This document shows, piece by piece, positions 1 through 8,019 of a stretch of DNA of 18,181 nucleotides. Position 1 is the first letter of the stretch; each line of letters starts with the position of its first letter. The notes below the pieces were generated by a model that did no database searches, was not told where the DNA came from, and saw nothing but the letters and a program-made list of their open reading frames with translations. This DNA comes from Euryarchaeota archaeon UBA59 (GTDB lineage: Archaea > Thermoplasmatota > Poseidoniia > Poseidoniales > Thalassarchaeaceae). Made by a program: the position numbers and the translations under genes. The stretch lies in contig DAVI01000060.1 in assembly GCA_002505495.1 (NCBI GenBank), positions 7,117 to 25,297 on the forward strand. The letters run 5' to 3'.

Positions 1-287
1 ATCTCCTCGGCGACCTGTTGCGCCAACTCACGAGTTGGCGTAAGCACAATCGCTTGAGTCACACCGGTCGGCTCACAGCTCTCGATGATTGGAATTCCGA
101 AGGCGACCGTCTTTCCCGAACCGGTGCGCGCCTGACCGACGATGTCTAGTCCTCGGCGAGCTAGTGGGACCGCATCGTTCTGAATTTGGGTTGTGAACTC
201 CCACCCCTTGGAAGCTATGGCGGCTTGGATGTTCTCATCGAGGTCCCAGTCAGTGAACCGGGTAGAGGAGAGTGTTGCCTTGCTCAT
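1..287 (-). CDS. DEAD-box RNA helicase, N-terminal part (cut by window edge)
   Basis: ATP-dependent RNA helicase of superfamily 2, expected to remodel RNA duplexes or RNPs in the cytoplasm. Only the first 95 residues are in the window. A Q-motif region is visible (aromatic F11, then a conserved TTQIQ at residues 32-36), followed by the Walker A motif I, ARTGSGKT, at residues 53-60 and motif Ia, PTRELAQQ, at residues 84-91. DEAD, SAT and the second RecA domain lie outside. The ATG at 285-287 is preceded by a GGTGAT ribosome-binding site. It starts 18 bases after the stop of the 103-aa gene upstream on the same strand, so the two are probably cotranscribed. The family is certain; the exact subgroup (RhlE/CshA-like or other) cannot be told from this piece. 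Confidence 0.95.
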   Translation of the reverse strand, partial: MSKATLSSTRFTDWDLDENIQAAIASKGWEFTTQIQNDAVPLARRGLDIVGQARTGSGKTVAFGIPIIESCEPTGVTQAIVLTPTRELAQQVAEE

Positions 288-305
288 CGTGAATCACCAG
301 CCCAT

Positions 306-617
306 TCAGTAGGCCTCGGCTTCGCGGATCTCTTCCTGGAGTTCACCCATCCAGTACTTGCGGCAGTATTCCTTTGAGAAGTATCGACTTTCGTCCATGT
401 GGCCACTGCTACCTTCCTTGCGCTGGTCACGGCGCCTGCTGACCGATTTGACATCGGGAATCTTCTGACGAACATGCTCGCGGATGTATTGACGGAACTT
501 TGAGGCCTTGACGGGGTTCTCACCCTTGGCACTCCTCCCGTACCATAGACGCTCGAATTGTTCGGCCTTCCAATCGCCCTGTTCTCCACTCAAAATATCA
601 CTCAGCGAGCGGCCCAC
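306..617 (-). CDS. Hypothetical 103-aa protein upstream of the helicase
   Basis: I do not recognise this protein. It is 103 residues, with a basic arginine-rich middle (around residues 58-67) and a charged C-terminal segment rich in E, R and Y that looks helical. No signal peptide or membrane segment is visible. The chosen start is a GTG at 615-617, with GAGGGA a few bases upstream; no upstream ATG is better placed. It ends 18 bases before the helicase start on the same strand, which suggests a shared transcript and possibly a role alongside RNA remodelling, but that is only context. The HEAT-repeat gene lies upstream on the same strand, separated by a hairpin at 645-661. Confidence 0.7.
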   Translation of the reverse strand: MGRSLSDILSGEQGDWKAEQFERLWYGRSAKGENPVKASKFRQYIREHVRQKIPDVKSVSRRRDQRKEGSSGHMDESRYFSKEYCRKYWMGELQEEIREAEAY

Positions 618-644
618 CTGCCGTCCCTCTTTAACGGTGCCGGA

Positions 645-661
645 TGACCCCTACGGGGTCA
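645..661. repeat. Perfect hairpin with TAC loop, overlapping the HEAT gene stop codon
   Basis: A perfect 7-bp inverted repeat, TGACCCC / GGGGTCA, encloses the three-base loop TAC. The stop codon of the HEAT-repeat gene (659-661, minus strand) is the first three bases of the stem on that strand. It may end or stabilise the HEAT transcript, although no T-tract follows. It resembles other short GC hairpins in this window. Confidence 0.6.
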
Positions 662-2041
662 GTTCTGCTCTCCATCGGAGGGCTCGCCATCGACATCGTC
701 GAGTTCGGCGTCAAACTCCTCATCGTAGTCATCTCGTGCAGGGTCGAATTCAATGTCATCAAACTCCTGATTCGGCGCCTGTGCGTTGTCGGCCCTAGCC
801 GGCCCGGCTTCGCCTGCATCCCTGTCAGGTGCGGGGAGCAGTTGGTCAGCGGACTGTTGTTCGGCAGCGAACAGAGGTTGTCCCGATTCATCGAGGTCAA
901 ATGCTGAGGCTGGCAGTACGGTGCCATCCGCGAGAGTGACTGGTGGTGCTGGTGCGAGGAACCTGTTCTTCTCCTGCTCGCCACCCTCAAGCTCGGGATC
1001 GAATGCCATATCATTGAGCAGTTCTATGAGTTGGGAATCGGTTTCTTGGCGGAGCAACTCGTTCGCTTGGATTCTCATCTCTGATTCGATGAACAACTTG
1101 GGAATCATCTTGATGCAGGCGCGGCGAATCTCAACATCGCTGTGGTGAGCACCATCGATGCAGAGTTTGTTCATTCTGTAGCCTGACATATCCATCGAAT
1201 TCATGGCTCGGAGCGCCGGTCGGCGAACTTTGTCACTCTCGTCGAATAGTGCCACTTCAAGAAGCACCCTAGCGATGCTCGGTGCTTTGTTCGCCAGCGT
1301 GGTGAGGGTCCGGGCCGCTTGTGCGCGAACCTCATCGTTCTCATCCTGCAGACTCCAGCCAATCAGGTCCCAGACTGCAGCAGACTTCCTACGGGAAAGA
1401 GGAGGTAACATTGCGGCTGCCTTCGCTCGCAGGCGTGGGTCGTCCATTCGCAACAACTCGTCCAAGTGGATGACGACGACCTCAGGCCACACTTTGCACA
1501 TCTCCTTCAGTGCTGCGAACGCGGCGGTGTTTCGGCTATTGACTTCAGACCTCAATTCCTCGTGGAGAATCTGTTCGGTTGCTGAAGGAAACACCGGCGC
1601 CACTATTTTCAGACATTCCGAGGCGGCCACCCTCACCTTCGTATCGATGTCATCAACCAACTCTGCAAGGTGTTCAAACAGGTCTTCGGGGTTTGTGAGG
1701 GCGAGGTAAGGTAATGCAAACAATCCAGCCGTCCTCAACTCCGGTTTCAATTCTGAGAGCGCCGAAATCAAGGCTTCATGGGCCTCGACTGGATTTCTCT
1801 TTGAGATTCTAGGTAGCGCCTTGATGCCATCAGCTTGACTTACAAGATGAGGGTGGCCAACCCAGTTGACTTCGAGGGCGGATTTGGCCCCGGTGGCCAA
1901 CGGCAGGATGTCAAAATTCTTGATTGCGTCCCATTGACCGGGGCTGGGCCGGTACGCCTCATCGACATTGATACGGGACCTGACTGCACCAGCACGAAGC
2001 GGGAATCCTGTACGCGGGTCGCGTGCGATATACTCCTTCAT
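659..2041 (-). CDS. HEAT-repeat protein with acidic C-terminal tail
   Basis: Protein of 460 residues made mostly of HEAT/PBS-lyase-type helical repeats, which usually act as protein- or nucleic-acid-binding scaffolds. Repeat signatures appear several times in the middle, such as D-E-V-R-A-Q-A-A-R and D-K-V-R-R-P-A-L-R, each ending a helix pair, with others of the form DPRLRAKAAAML and DIDTKVRVAA. After the repeats comes a proline/alanine-rich linker, and the last 36 residues are dominated by D and E. There is no signal peptide or membrane segment, so it is probably cytoplasmic. The ATG at 2039-2041 is chosen because GTGGAGAG lies just upstream; a GTG five codons earlier (2056) is the alternative. 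The acidic tail could mimic nucleic acid or bind a basic partner. The specific function is unknown. Confidence 0.85.
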   Translation of the reverse strand: MKEYIARDPRTGFPLRAGAVRSRINVDEAYRPSPGQWDAIKNFDILPLATGAKSALEVNWVGHPHLVSQADGIKALPRISKRNPVEAHEALISALSELKPELRTAGLFALPYLALTNPEDLFEHLAELVDDIDTKVRVAASECLKIVAPVFPSATEQILHEELRSEVNSRNTAAFAALKEMCKVWPEVVVIHLDELLRMDDPRLRAKAAAMLPPLSRRKSAAVWDLIGWSLQDENDEVRAQAARTLTTLANKAPSIARVLLEVALFDESDKVRRPALRAMNSMDMSGYRMNKLCIDGAHHSDVEIRRACIKMIPKLFIESEMRIQANELLRQETDSQLIELLNDMAFDPELEGGEQEKNRFLAPAPPVTLADGTVLPASAFDLDESGQPLFAAEQQSADQLLPAPDRDAGEAGPARADNAQAPNQEFDDIEFDPARDDYDEEFDAELDDVDGEPSDGEQN

Positions 2042-2336
2042 CCACAATCTCTCCACTTCGACCCTACTTTAGCCATTCAGCCCCGATGCACCGAGGGTCA
2101 TGCAAGTGGGCATCACGGATGACCCTTCCGTTAATGCGCTCAAACATTTGATTGTGGGTGTGGGACACCTTTACGACCCAATATGGAACAAATGAGTTGC
2201 ATTTTACCAGCCTTGAACCTCGCACATCGCTCAATCGACCACGCCGCACACTCTCGAGGCAGTTCTTCGGATTCTCGGCCTCCTTCACGAGAGTTGATGC
2301 ACCATCACCCCACCCTACTAGATGGGGGAGTGATTC
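2042..2336. other. Divergent intergenic region between HEAT gene and 196-aa gene
   Basis: About 295 bases without a convincing gene; the short minus-strand ORF here has no family resemblance or ribosome-binding site that I can support. It must hold the promoters of both flanking genes. An AT-rich CCAATATGG at 2178-2186 could be a TATA element for the plus-strand gene, which would leave a leader of over 100 bases containing the hairpin at 2250-2294. A GGGGGAGTGA ribosome-binding site precedes the ATG at 2337. Confidence 0.5.
2250..2294. other. Nested inverted repeat, possible structured leader
   Basis: The outer arms ACTCTCG (2250-2256) and CGAGAGT (2288-2294) pair perfectly. Inside, AGGC (2257-2260) pairs with GCCT (2278-2281), leaving a 17-base apical loop and a 6-base bulge on the 3' side. 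It lies 43 bases before the ATG at 2337. It could be a structured 5' leader or a small RNA, or it could be chance pairing; nothing identifies a known RNA family. Confidence 0.3.
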
Positions 2337-2927
2337 ATGGAGACCTGGGCCCGCTTTGTTTGGAATGGAGATTCGCTGTTGCCGGGGCCATTTCCACTGG
2401 ATGATGTGAGACTCTCTTCAAGACCGCTGCACATTGAGTTCCGAAGAAATGGGAGAGGGGGGCTTCCGCTGGACGCGTTGCGAATTCTGATACCGAGTTG
2501 GGACAAGGTGCAGTTCGACCCGGACGGCTTCTCCCATCGGGAGGTGATGGACCTCCTGCTGCTCGGGGCAGAGCGGGTCTGCATCGACATATGGGCCTCT
2601 GACAAGGAAATTGAATTGGGGCACGCCGTTACCGAGCGGGTGTTGCTACGAGAGAGACTGCCGACTGAGCTCAATGCGCTCTATCTGACCGATGAGCTGT
2701 TTCCTCGCTTGAAAGAACTGAGTCACCTCGGACCGGGAGGAATTCTTCTAGTCGGCCGAAAAAAGGGAGATGTCGGGTTTGTACATGACAGATTACCAAG
2801 AGACATCCTTGCCTCGTTCGATTGGTGGTTGGCTCCTGATGAGGGAAACGAAGTGCCATTGAAAAATCGCGGTTCGGTCACCGGTTGGGTGCTCGATGGA
2901 AGTCGTTTGGTAGGGGGGAGCCAATGA
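2337..2927 (+). CDS. Hypothetical 196-aa protein coupled to DUF2240-like gene
   Basis: I do not recognise this protein with confidence. It has no membrane segment or signal peptide and looks like a soluble alpha/beta protein. Alternating hydrophobic strands include LDALRILIP (around residues 45-53), GAERVCIDIWA (about 77-87) and GGILLVGRKKGDVGF (about 134-148), the last resembling a strand-glycine-turn of a barrel or Rossmann-like fold. A distant relation to HisA-like (beta/alpha)8 proteins crossed my mind, but 196 residues is short for a full barrel and no catalytic residues can be assigned. The start is an ATG preceded by GGGGGAGTGA. Its stop overlaps the next start as ATGA (2924-2927), so it is translationally coupled to the DUF2240-like protein, suggesting a shared complex or pathway. 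Confidence 0.75.
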   Translation: METWARFVWNGDSLLPGPFPLDDVRLSSRPLHIEFRRNGRGGLPLDALRILIPSWDKVQFDPDGFSHREVMDLLLLGAERVCIDIWASDKEIELGHAVTERVLLRERLPTELNALYLTDELFPRLKELSHLGPGGILLVGRKKGDVGFVHDRLPRDILASFDWWLAPDEGNEVPLKNRGSVTGWVLDGSRLVGGSQ

Positions 2928-3559
2928 GTCAGGAAGATGAGGCGATTGCTGACATCCAACGCCTGCTCGCCCTAACTTGGCGACCGTGGGGGGTCATACC
3001 ACTCGATGCAAACACCATCACTCGGACTTGGAGCCTCGACCTTGGCTGGCTGGAACCGGTTGAGGCAGAAACACTACTGGCCAAGTTGATCGCCACCGGA
3101 TGGTTGACCGCCGTGTCAGATGGGCTCCGCCCAACTTACGAACTTGGAGATGTTCCTGTCCAACTCGGCTGGTTCCCGAGAAAGAGGCTCCTCACCGAAC
3201 CCCCCACCTGCCCATCACGAGAGCCTGGAGATGAAGCACCCGATTCTGAAAAATCCAAAAAGCGGACTACTAACGAAATTGAGGGCGGGGCTGCCGAGCC
3301 GGCGTCCAAGCCGGCGCAGCAGGCGAGAATTGACACCGATTCATCAACCGAGCCTATAGAACGAATGCCTTCGACTGAATCCATCGACATCCCTGCGCTC
3401 CTTCAAGCGATATCAGACGCCACCAAATTGGAGCGTCAAGAGGTGATGAGGAGGGCGCAACGGAAGCGACGGGCGCTGGGCGCCATCACAGTGTGGATGG
3501 CTCTTGTTCTGGTGGCTAGAGAACTCGGTCTCGACGCCGCCACACTACTCTCCGAATGA
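2924..3559 (+). CDS. DUF2240-like archaeal protein
   Basis: Protein of 211 residues matching the layout I know for the archaeal DUF2240 family. The N-terminal winged-helix-like domain (residues about 1-75) runs from a leader helix through the family-typical LDLGWLEPVEAE and GWLTA segments to YELGDVPVQLGWFPRKRLL. A charged, low-complexity linker follows (about 80-140, rich in E, S, P, K). The C-terminal helical domain (about 145-211) contains ERQEVMRRAQRKRR and a helix ending in the last residues. No function is established for this family to my knowledge; a DNA- or RNA-linked role is suggested by the fold only. The ATG at 2924 has GGGGGGAG just upstream and overlaps the preceding stop by four bases. 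The start at the upstream TTG (2885) is rejected. Confidence 0.75.
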   Translation: MSQEDEAIADIQRLLALTWRPWGVIPLDANTITRTWSLDLGWLEPVEAETLLAKLIATGWLTAVSDGLRPTYELGDVPVQLGWFPRKRLLTEPPTCPSREPGDEAPDSEKSKKRTTNEIEGGAAEPASKPAQQARIDTDSSTEPIERMPSTESIDIPALLQAISDATKLERQEVMRRAQRKRRALGAITVWMALVLVARELGLDAATLLSE

Positions 3560-3589
3560 CTTGAGTGTACTGAGGTGACGCATCTACGT

Positions 3590-3607
3590 TGAGTCCCAAA
3601 AAACTCA
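3590..3607 (-). terminator. Hairpin with T6 tract, terminator of the RND gene
   Basis: Read on the minus strand, six T residues (complement of A at 3598-3603) lie in a small hairpin with arms TGAGT / ACTCA, 17-34 bases after the RND stop codon. Archaeal transcription ends at T-rich tracts, so this is a good candidate terminator for the 871-aa RND gene. The gap is convergent with the DUF2240-like gene. Confidence 0.5.
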
Positions 3608-3623
3608 CTATCGCGGGAGCGGT

Positions 3624-6239
3624 TCATTCCTCGCCGTTCGCTTCCATAGCAGTATCAGCTGCCAACAGGATGGGCATGAGCCCGAGCGCAAGTATTAACG
3701 AAAAGAAGACGGTGAGGGCGGTGACGATTCCGAAGTCTTGGATGACCGGCATCGGCGAGAGTCGAAGGACGAGGAATCCGCATATCGTAGTGAGCGCCGA
3801 AAGCACGAGCGCCACCCCGGTCGTGGTGTGCATCTCCTTGATCGACTCCCACGAGTCCAATCCGTTCTTTGTCGATTCAAAGCGCTGCCACACATGAATG
3901 GAGTAATCGATTCCCAAGCCAATAGTGAGAGCAGTGACCATCACCGTCAGGACATTCCAGTTGAGGTTCAACAGAGCCATCGCCCCGACCACCCAAACCG
4001 CCGCCACCGCCACTGGAGTGACCACGATGATTGCAGGGCCGATTCTGCGAGTAAGGACGAGCAGAACCAAAGTCGAGACAACGAGGCTGATTACAGTCGA
4101 TTCCAACTGTGAAGTCGTCAGCCCCTGCAGAACTTTGTTCACCTTTACCGAGTCTCCCGTCACGAACATCGAGGCTGCCACTCCGTACGGCCCCGAAGAG
4201 TGTGTTACTACCGATTCGATGCCCTCTGCTGCAGCGATTGACTCGCTGTTTGACGACGCTTGCACCATCACTTCAATTCTCAGATATATTATCGAATTCT
4301 GTTGGTCGAAGGCGACCACGCCCGCCACCCTGTCAGCCCAAGTCGCACCTGTCAACAGGTCTCCAGTCGACTGGTTGTCGGACAATACGAGCAGTGCAGC
4401 AGCAGCATCACCTGTCTGGTAGTCATCAGTCACCAAATCATTGCCTACGACCCGTAACCCAGACGACACTCCGAAGTCGGGGTCCTGCGCAATTGCATCG
4501 TGGAGGACAGCGTGAATCGATTCAACCATCGGGTCACCCTCGCCGACTGCACTCGGCGTGATGACATGAGGTGCAAGGGCAAGTCTGGCGTTCATCTGGT
4601 TGAGGGCTTCTATGAAATCGGAATCATCAACAATCGTCTGCTGCCCTTCGAGAGGCTCCATCAAGATGTAAATCGGCCGCCAACCGGTCGCTGAGTAGGA
4701 ACTGAAGAGGTCCTCACGGACCTGCATGACCTCCATGTCATCCGCCAAGAAGTCGGTCAAGTCAAACTCCGTCTCCAACTTGGAGGCGGCCATGATAACT
4801 GAGCCGACTGTAAGCATCACAACGAAAATGAGGGCGAAGACCTGTGTCCTCCGCTGCGTGATGACCACCTCCTTCGCCATCCGCTGCAAACGCTCCCACC
4901 CTTCCTGAGTTGCTCTCGGTCTGCTGCTCTTTTCCATCACAACATGCATCGCACCGACCACCAAGGTTGAGGTGATGAAAGCGCAGATGACTCCGAAGGC
5001 GAGGGCGAGCCCGAACACCTGTACTGGAGGCAAGGGTGAAACCACATTCGAGATGAAGGCGGCGACTGTCGTCACGACGGCGAGAGCGATGGGCATAACC
5101 AGCACATCGAGCGAGCGAGCCCACGCTAAAGCGGCTGAGTCTCCTTTCGACCTAAACCGGTCGTATGCCCTCTGCAGGTGGATGGAATAGTCGATACCGA
5201 GGCCGAGAACGACAGGCGCAACCGCAACATGCAGAACTGAAAAGCTCGATCGGAAGGCGGCGAGGCCACCATAGGTCCACACCAAGGCCATCGAAAGAGC
5301 GACTAACGGAAATGCGACGCCGCGGACGGAGCGAAATGCGATTGCCAGAATTATGATGACGACTGATAGTGCGCCCCCAATCAACCAGACGAGATTGTCG
5401 ATGGTGCCCTCGTTTATGTCGTGGCTCAGCACATCGTTTGAGATCAGACCGTATTGTAATTCGGCAGCTCCACCAGCGTCTCCCGCAGTGTTGCCGTCCG
5501 AACCCTCTGGACTGCTGGCCGCTTCGAGCGTCTTGAATTCATTCCGCAGAAAGTTCACCATCACTTGGCGTTGGTCGTCGGCGATGTCAGTGTTCAGATA
5601 GAAGACCCACAGAGTGCTGCTCGCAGAAGGCGTCGGGTCCCCGCCCGTCCGATTTCCGTCGAGCCAAGCGCAAGTTGTCGTCTCAAACTTGAGGTCCTTG
5701 TGCAGGAGGGCATCCCTTCCGAAACTTGCCAATGTGGCCAAATCTTCGTCAGCCACTCCATCAATACAGGTTGTGCCTTCCTCCACTGTGTCATTGAGAA
5801 GTTGTTCCCACGTAGTTGCATTCTGTAGGTTGCTGCCCGGTGCAGATTCGTCGAGTCCTCTCTGGATGATGTCGGGGGCGGCGATCAACTCCTCGACGAG
5901 ATGGCTACGCAACTCCGCCCATTCAAGAATGGAATCGAGGTCCCTCTGCTGTTCTTGAAGTGATTCGATTGAGAGGACATTGCCGCCGTCCGAACGCTGG
6001 ACATGAATGAATAATGGGCGGCGCTCGTCGCCGAACTCCGCTTCGATTCTCTGTTCGGCTTCATCGTTTGGGCCCTCTGGTGCAAATGCCTCCAAATCGG
6101 TCTGAAATGAGGGTAGTGGAAAGAGGAACATTCCGAAGAAAGCTGTGAGTACCAGCGCGGTGAACAAAATGGGAATGGACCCACGTTCAAGAAACACTGC
6201 AATGTTGCTGGCTCGTGAGCCAGCCTCACCGCTTTGCAT
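3624..6239 (-). CDS. RND/MMPL-family membrane protein (HAE3-type), complete
   Basis: Complete 871-residue RND-superfamily protein with the duplicated 12-TM plan. TM1 is at about residues 22-43; a large extracytoplasmic domain follows (about 44-280); TM2-TM6 form a cluster from about 284; TM7 precedes a second extracytoplasmic domain, and TM8-TM12 end the protein. Each half has the signature GLGIDYSIH after TM4 (346-354) and TM10 (774-782), where the aspartate is the expected proton-relay residue. The family exports lipids, hopanoid-like compounds or other hydrophobic substrates; the substrate here is unknown. The first outer domain has exactly two cysteines (C158, C190), which could form a disulfide; the second has none. 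The ATG at 6237-6239 has GAGGTGGG upstream. It stands alone, divergent from rpoL. A second RND gene occurs at 15348. Confidence 0.93.
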   Translation of the reverse strand: MQSGEAGSRASNIAVFLERGSIPILFTALVLTAFFGMFLFPLPSFQTDLEAFAPEGPNDEAEQRIEAEFGDERRPLFIHVQRSDGGNVLSIESLQEQQRDLDSILEWAELRSHLVEELIAAPDIIQRGLDESAPGSNLQNATTWEQLLNDTVEEGTTCIDGVADEDLATLASFGRDALLHKDLKFETTTCAWLDGNRTGGDPTPSASSTLWVFYLNTDIADDQRQVMVNFLRNEFKTLEAASSPEGSDGNTAGDAGGAAELQYGLISNDVLSHDINEGTIDNLVWLIGGALSVVIIILAIAFRSVRGVAFPLVALSMALVWTYGGLAAFRSSFSVLHVAVAPVVLGLGIDYSIHLQRAYDRFRSKGDSAALAWARSLDVLVMPIALAVVTTVAAFISNVVSPLPPVQVFGLALAFGVICAFITSTLVVGAMHVVMEKSSRPRATQEGWERLQRMAKEVVITQRRTQVFALIFVVMLTVGSVIMAASKLETEFDLTDFLADDMEVMQVREDLFSSYSATGWRPIYILMEPLEGQQTIVDDSDFIEALNQMNARLALAPHVITPSAVGEGDPMVESIHAVLHDAIAQDPDFGVSSGLRVVGNDLVTDDYQTGDAAAALLVLSDNQSTGDLLTGATWADRVAGVVAFDQQNSIIYLRIEVMVQASSNSESIAAAEGIESVVTHSSGPYGVAASMFVTGDSVKVNKVLQGLTTSQLESTVISLVVSTLVLLVLTRRIGPAIIVVTPVAVAAVWVVGAMALLNLNWNVLTVMVTALTIGLGIDYSIHVWQRFESTKNGLDSWESIKEMHTTTGVALVLSALTTICGFLVLRLSPMPVIQDFGIVTALTVFFSLILALGLMPILLAADTAMEANGEE

Positions 6240-6283
6240 GGTATTCCCACCTCTATCTCATAGTTAAGGGCGAAGGCGTTGAG

Positions 6284-6298
6284 GGCCGCGTAGCGGCC
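6284..6298. repeat. Perfect GC hairpin with GTA/TAC loop
   Basis: GGCCGC and GCGGCC flank the loop GTA (TAC on the other strand). It sits in the 109-base divergent gap between the RND gene and rpoL, about 45 bases upstream of the RND start and 51 upstream of rpoL. It could be an operator or an mRNA leader hairpin for the RND gene. No binding protein can be named. Confidence 0.5.
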
Positions 6299-6348
6299 GG
6301 ATGACTACAAAGGTTCAAAATGGGGCCTAAGGTCGCCGAACCGATAAC

Positions 6349-6609
6349 ATGACGGTCAAGGTACTATTGAACGAGGGTGGCGAGTTGCGGATTAGAATTA
6401 GCGGTGAGGGACATACAGCCCTGCAACTATTCCGCAGTCGACTGAATGAGAGCAAAGATGTGGACTATTCGAACTACTTCATCGGTCACCCAGGACTCGA
6501 TGATCCGGAGTTCTACCTGCGTGTCAAGAAGGGAAAGGACGCCGCCAAGGTGTTGAAGTCGCTTTGCGCAGATATTGTGACTCAATTCACCACCGTCAAG
6601 TTGCCTTGA
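6349..6609 (+). CDS. rpoL: DNA-directed RNA polymerase subunit L (Rpo11)
   Basis: Small subunit of archaeal RNA polymerase, equivalent to eukaryotic Rpb11, which pairs with Rpo3 (RpoD) in the assembly platform. The protein is 86 residues, typical for the family. The diagnostic block is visible: GEGHTALQLFRSRL (residues 19-32) corresponds to the family's E-D-H-T-L-x-N-L-L-R helix start, and the YFIGHPGLDDPEFYLRV segment (about 43-59) to its Y-x-x-x-H-P-L-x-x-P strand. The C-terminal helix packs against Rpo3. The ATG at 6349 has no clear ribosome-binding site, consistent with a leaderless mRNA; TTCAAAAT at about 6314-6321 lies roughly 30 bases upstream and may be the TATA box. It is followed 12 bases later by truD, so the two are probably one transcript. 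Confidence 0.85.
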   Translation: MTVKVLLNEGGELRIRISGEGHTALQLFRSRLNESKDVDYSNYFIGHPGLDDPEFYLRVKKGKDAAKVLKSLCADIVTQFTTVKLP

Positions 6610-6621
6610 GGCGAGGGCCAG

Positions 6622-8019
6622 ATGGACTCTGAGCAAATCGCTGAGACACTCGGGCTCAACTCGTGGGTTTGTCCCGGTGATGGCATCGGCGGCCTGCTGA
6701 AGGTGAGGGTTGAGGATTTTCGAGTCGAAGAGCAATCAGATGTTCCAGCTCTCGACCAAAAGGGCAGATTCACCATTGCTCGGATCACACTGACTGACTG
6801 GGAAACAAACCGATTCGTCAACCGGCTCGCAAGAGCACTGAAAATTTCACGCAACCGAATCTGGTTCACAGGAACCAAGGACAAGCGCGCGGTGACAACG
6901 CAACTATTCGTCATCGATGCGCACCAAAACAAGGTGGCTGAAGTCGAAATCAAAGATGTGGAAATCGAAGTTCTCGGCCGGAGCCATCAGAAGGTGAAGT
7001 TGGGTGGCCACTCCAGCAATCGGTTCACCATCACAATTCGTGGCTGCGCCGAGAAGGACGGCTCTCCGATGGAAGCAGATCGAGCGCTTGCAGAAATTGA
7101 TCGGATTCGCTCACAACTTCAAGAGATACTTGGCGAGGGGAAGTTCCCAAATTGGGTCGGGCCACAGCGTTTTGGGTCGAACCGCCCGGTGACGCCAGTA
7201 GTTGGCAGACATGTGGTAAATGGCGACTTCGAATCAGCAGTCAATGCCTACCTCGGCATGGCTGGCCTCAATGAGATGGAAAAGGTCGCTAACTTCCGCA
7301 CCCTGTGGCGGGAGACTGGCGATGTGGAAGAGGCAATAGAAGCCATTCCACAACATCTCGGCTACGAAATGAGTATGCTCAACAGTTTGAAGTCTCGGCC
7401 TGATGACTGGGTTTCTGCATTCAAAAAACTACCTAAGAACCTCCAACTGATGACTGTTCACTCCTTGCAGTCGATGGCCTTCAACCACGCGTTGGGTGCC
7501 CGGATAAGGAAGGGTGTCAGCATCACAGAACCATTGGAGGGTGACGTGGTCGGTCTGATTGGTGAAAGCGGAAAAATCAACACCGGAAAGTTGTCAATCG
7601 TCAGCGCCGAGACAAAGCCCCGAATCACCCGGAACTGTCTCCTCGGAAGGCTCGCAGTCACCGGAACACTGCCTGGCTCGGAAGGGACTCTCCCGCTAGG
7701 GGTCGTCGCGGAAATAGAAAGTGAAGTGTTCGAACGGTTGGAACTCTCAGAAATTGACTGGCGGGTAGAAGCGATTCCAAGGTTGTCAACCAAGGGAACG
7801 AGGAGAACTCTCGCTGGCAGTTTTTCAGACTTCAAAGTCGAGGAAGTCAGCACAATTGACCTCGGTGAATCAAATCAGAGGTGGGCTGCAGGTCCATCCG
7901 AAGACGAGCGTTGGCACCCAGAAGGATGCTGCATAAGATTCCGATTCAGCCTGCCACCAGGAACCTACGCGACAACTCTTCTACGAGAGTTCACCCGAGC
8001 CCCGCTGCACCAATCCTGA
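6622..8019 (+). CDS. truD: tRNA pseudouridine synthase TruD
   Basis: Archaeal TruD/Pus7-type enzyme that isomerises a specific uridine of tRNA (position 13 in the bacterial case) to pseudouridine. It is 465 residues, within the long archaeal range. The N-terminal VEDFRVEE motif is at about residues 30-37. The catalytic aspartate is D87 in FTGTKDKRAVT (82-92), and the family motif NWVGPQRFGSNRP spans 177-189. A TruD insertion domain occupies the middle, and the C-terminal half contains GTRRTLAGSFSDFKVEEV, which completes the catalytic domain. The ATG at 6622 follows a GAGGCGAGGG ribosome-binding site that overlaps the rpoL stop region. The gene faces aEF-1beta tail to tail across 16 bases; its TGA lies inside the hairpin at 8016-8032. 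Confidence 0.95.
   Translation: MDSEQIAETLGLNSWVCPGDGIGGLLKVRVEDFRVEEQSDVPALDQKGRFTIARITLTDWETNRFVNRLARALKISRNRIWFTGTKDKRAVTTQLFVIDAHQNKVAEVEIKDVEIEVLGRSHQKVKLGGHSSNRFTITIRGCAEKDGSPMEADRALAEIDRIRSQLQEILGEGKFPNWVGPQRFGSNRPVTPVVGRHVVNGDFESAVNAYLGMAGLNEMEKVANFRTLWRETGDVEEAIEAIPQHLGYEMSMLNSLKSRPDDWVSAFKKLPKNLQLMTVHSLQSMAFNHALGARIRKGVSITEPLEGDVVGLIGESGKINTGKLSIVSAETKPRITRNCLLGRLAVTGTLPGSEGTLPLGVVAEIESEVFERLELSEIDWRVEAIPRLSTKGTRRTLAGSFSDFKVEEVSTIDLGESNQRWAAGPSEDERWHPEGCCIRFRFSLPPGTYATTLLREFTRAPLHQS

Noticed and set aside
1203..1709. A 168-codon plus-strand frame opposite the HEAT gene
   Set aside because: Serine/arginine-rich antisense shadow of a well-supported coding gene.
2064..2288. A 74-codon minus-strand frame upstream of the HEAT gene
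   Set aside because: No ribosome-binding site, no recognisable motif, and it occupies the region where promoters of both divergent genes must lie.
2337..2927. HisA-like barrel function for the 196-aa protein
   Set aside because: A few strand-turn segments look similar, but the protein is too short for a full barrel and no catalytic aspartates can be placed.
639..6305. Ten-base identity GCCGGATGAC next to two of the TAC-loop hairpins (639-648 and 6296-6305)
   Set aside because: Many 10-base matches are expected by chance in 18 kb, and the other hairpins lack it.
6296..6335. Possible tRNA trace (GGTTCAAAAT like a T-loop)
   Set aside because: No acceptor stem, anticodon arm or D-arm can be folded around it.
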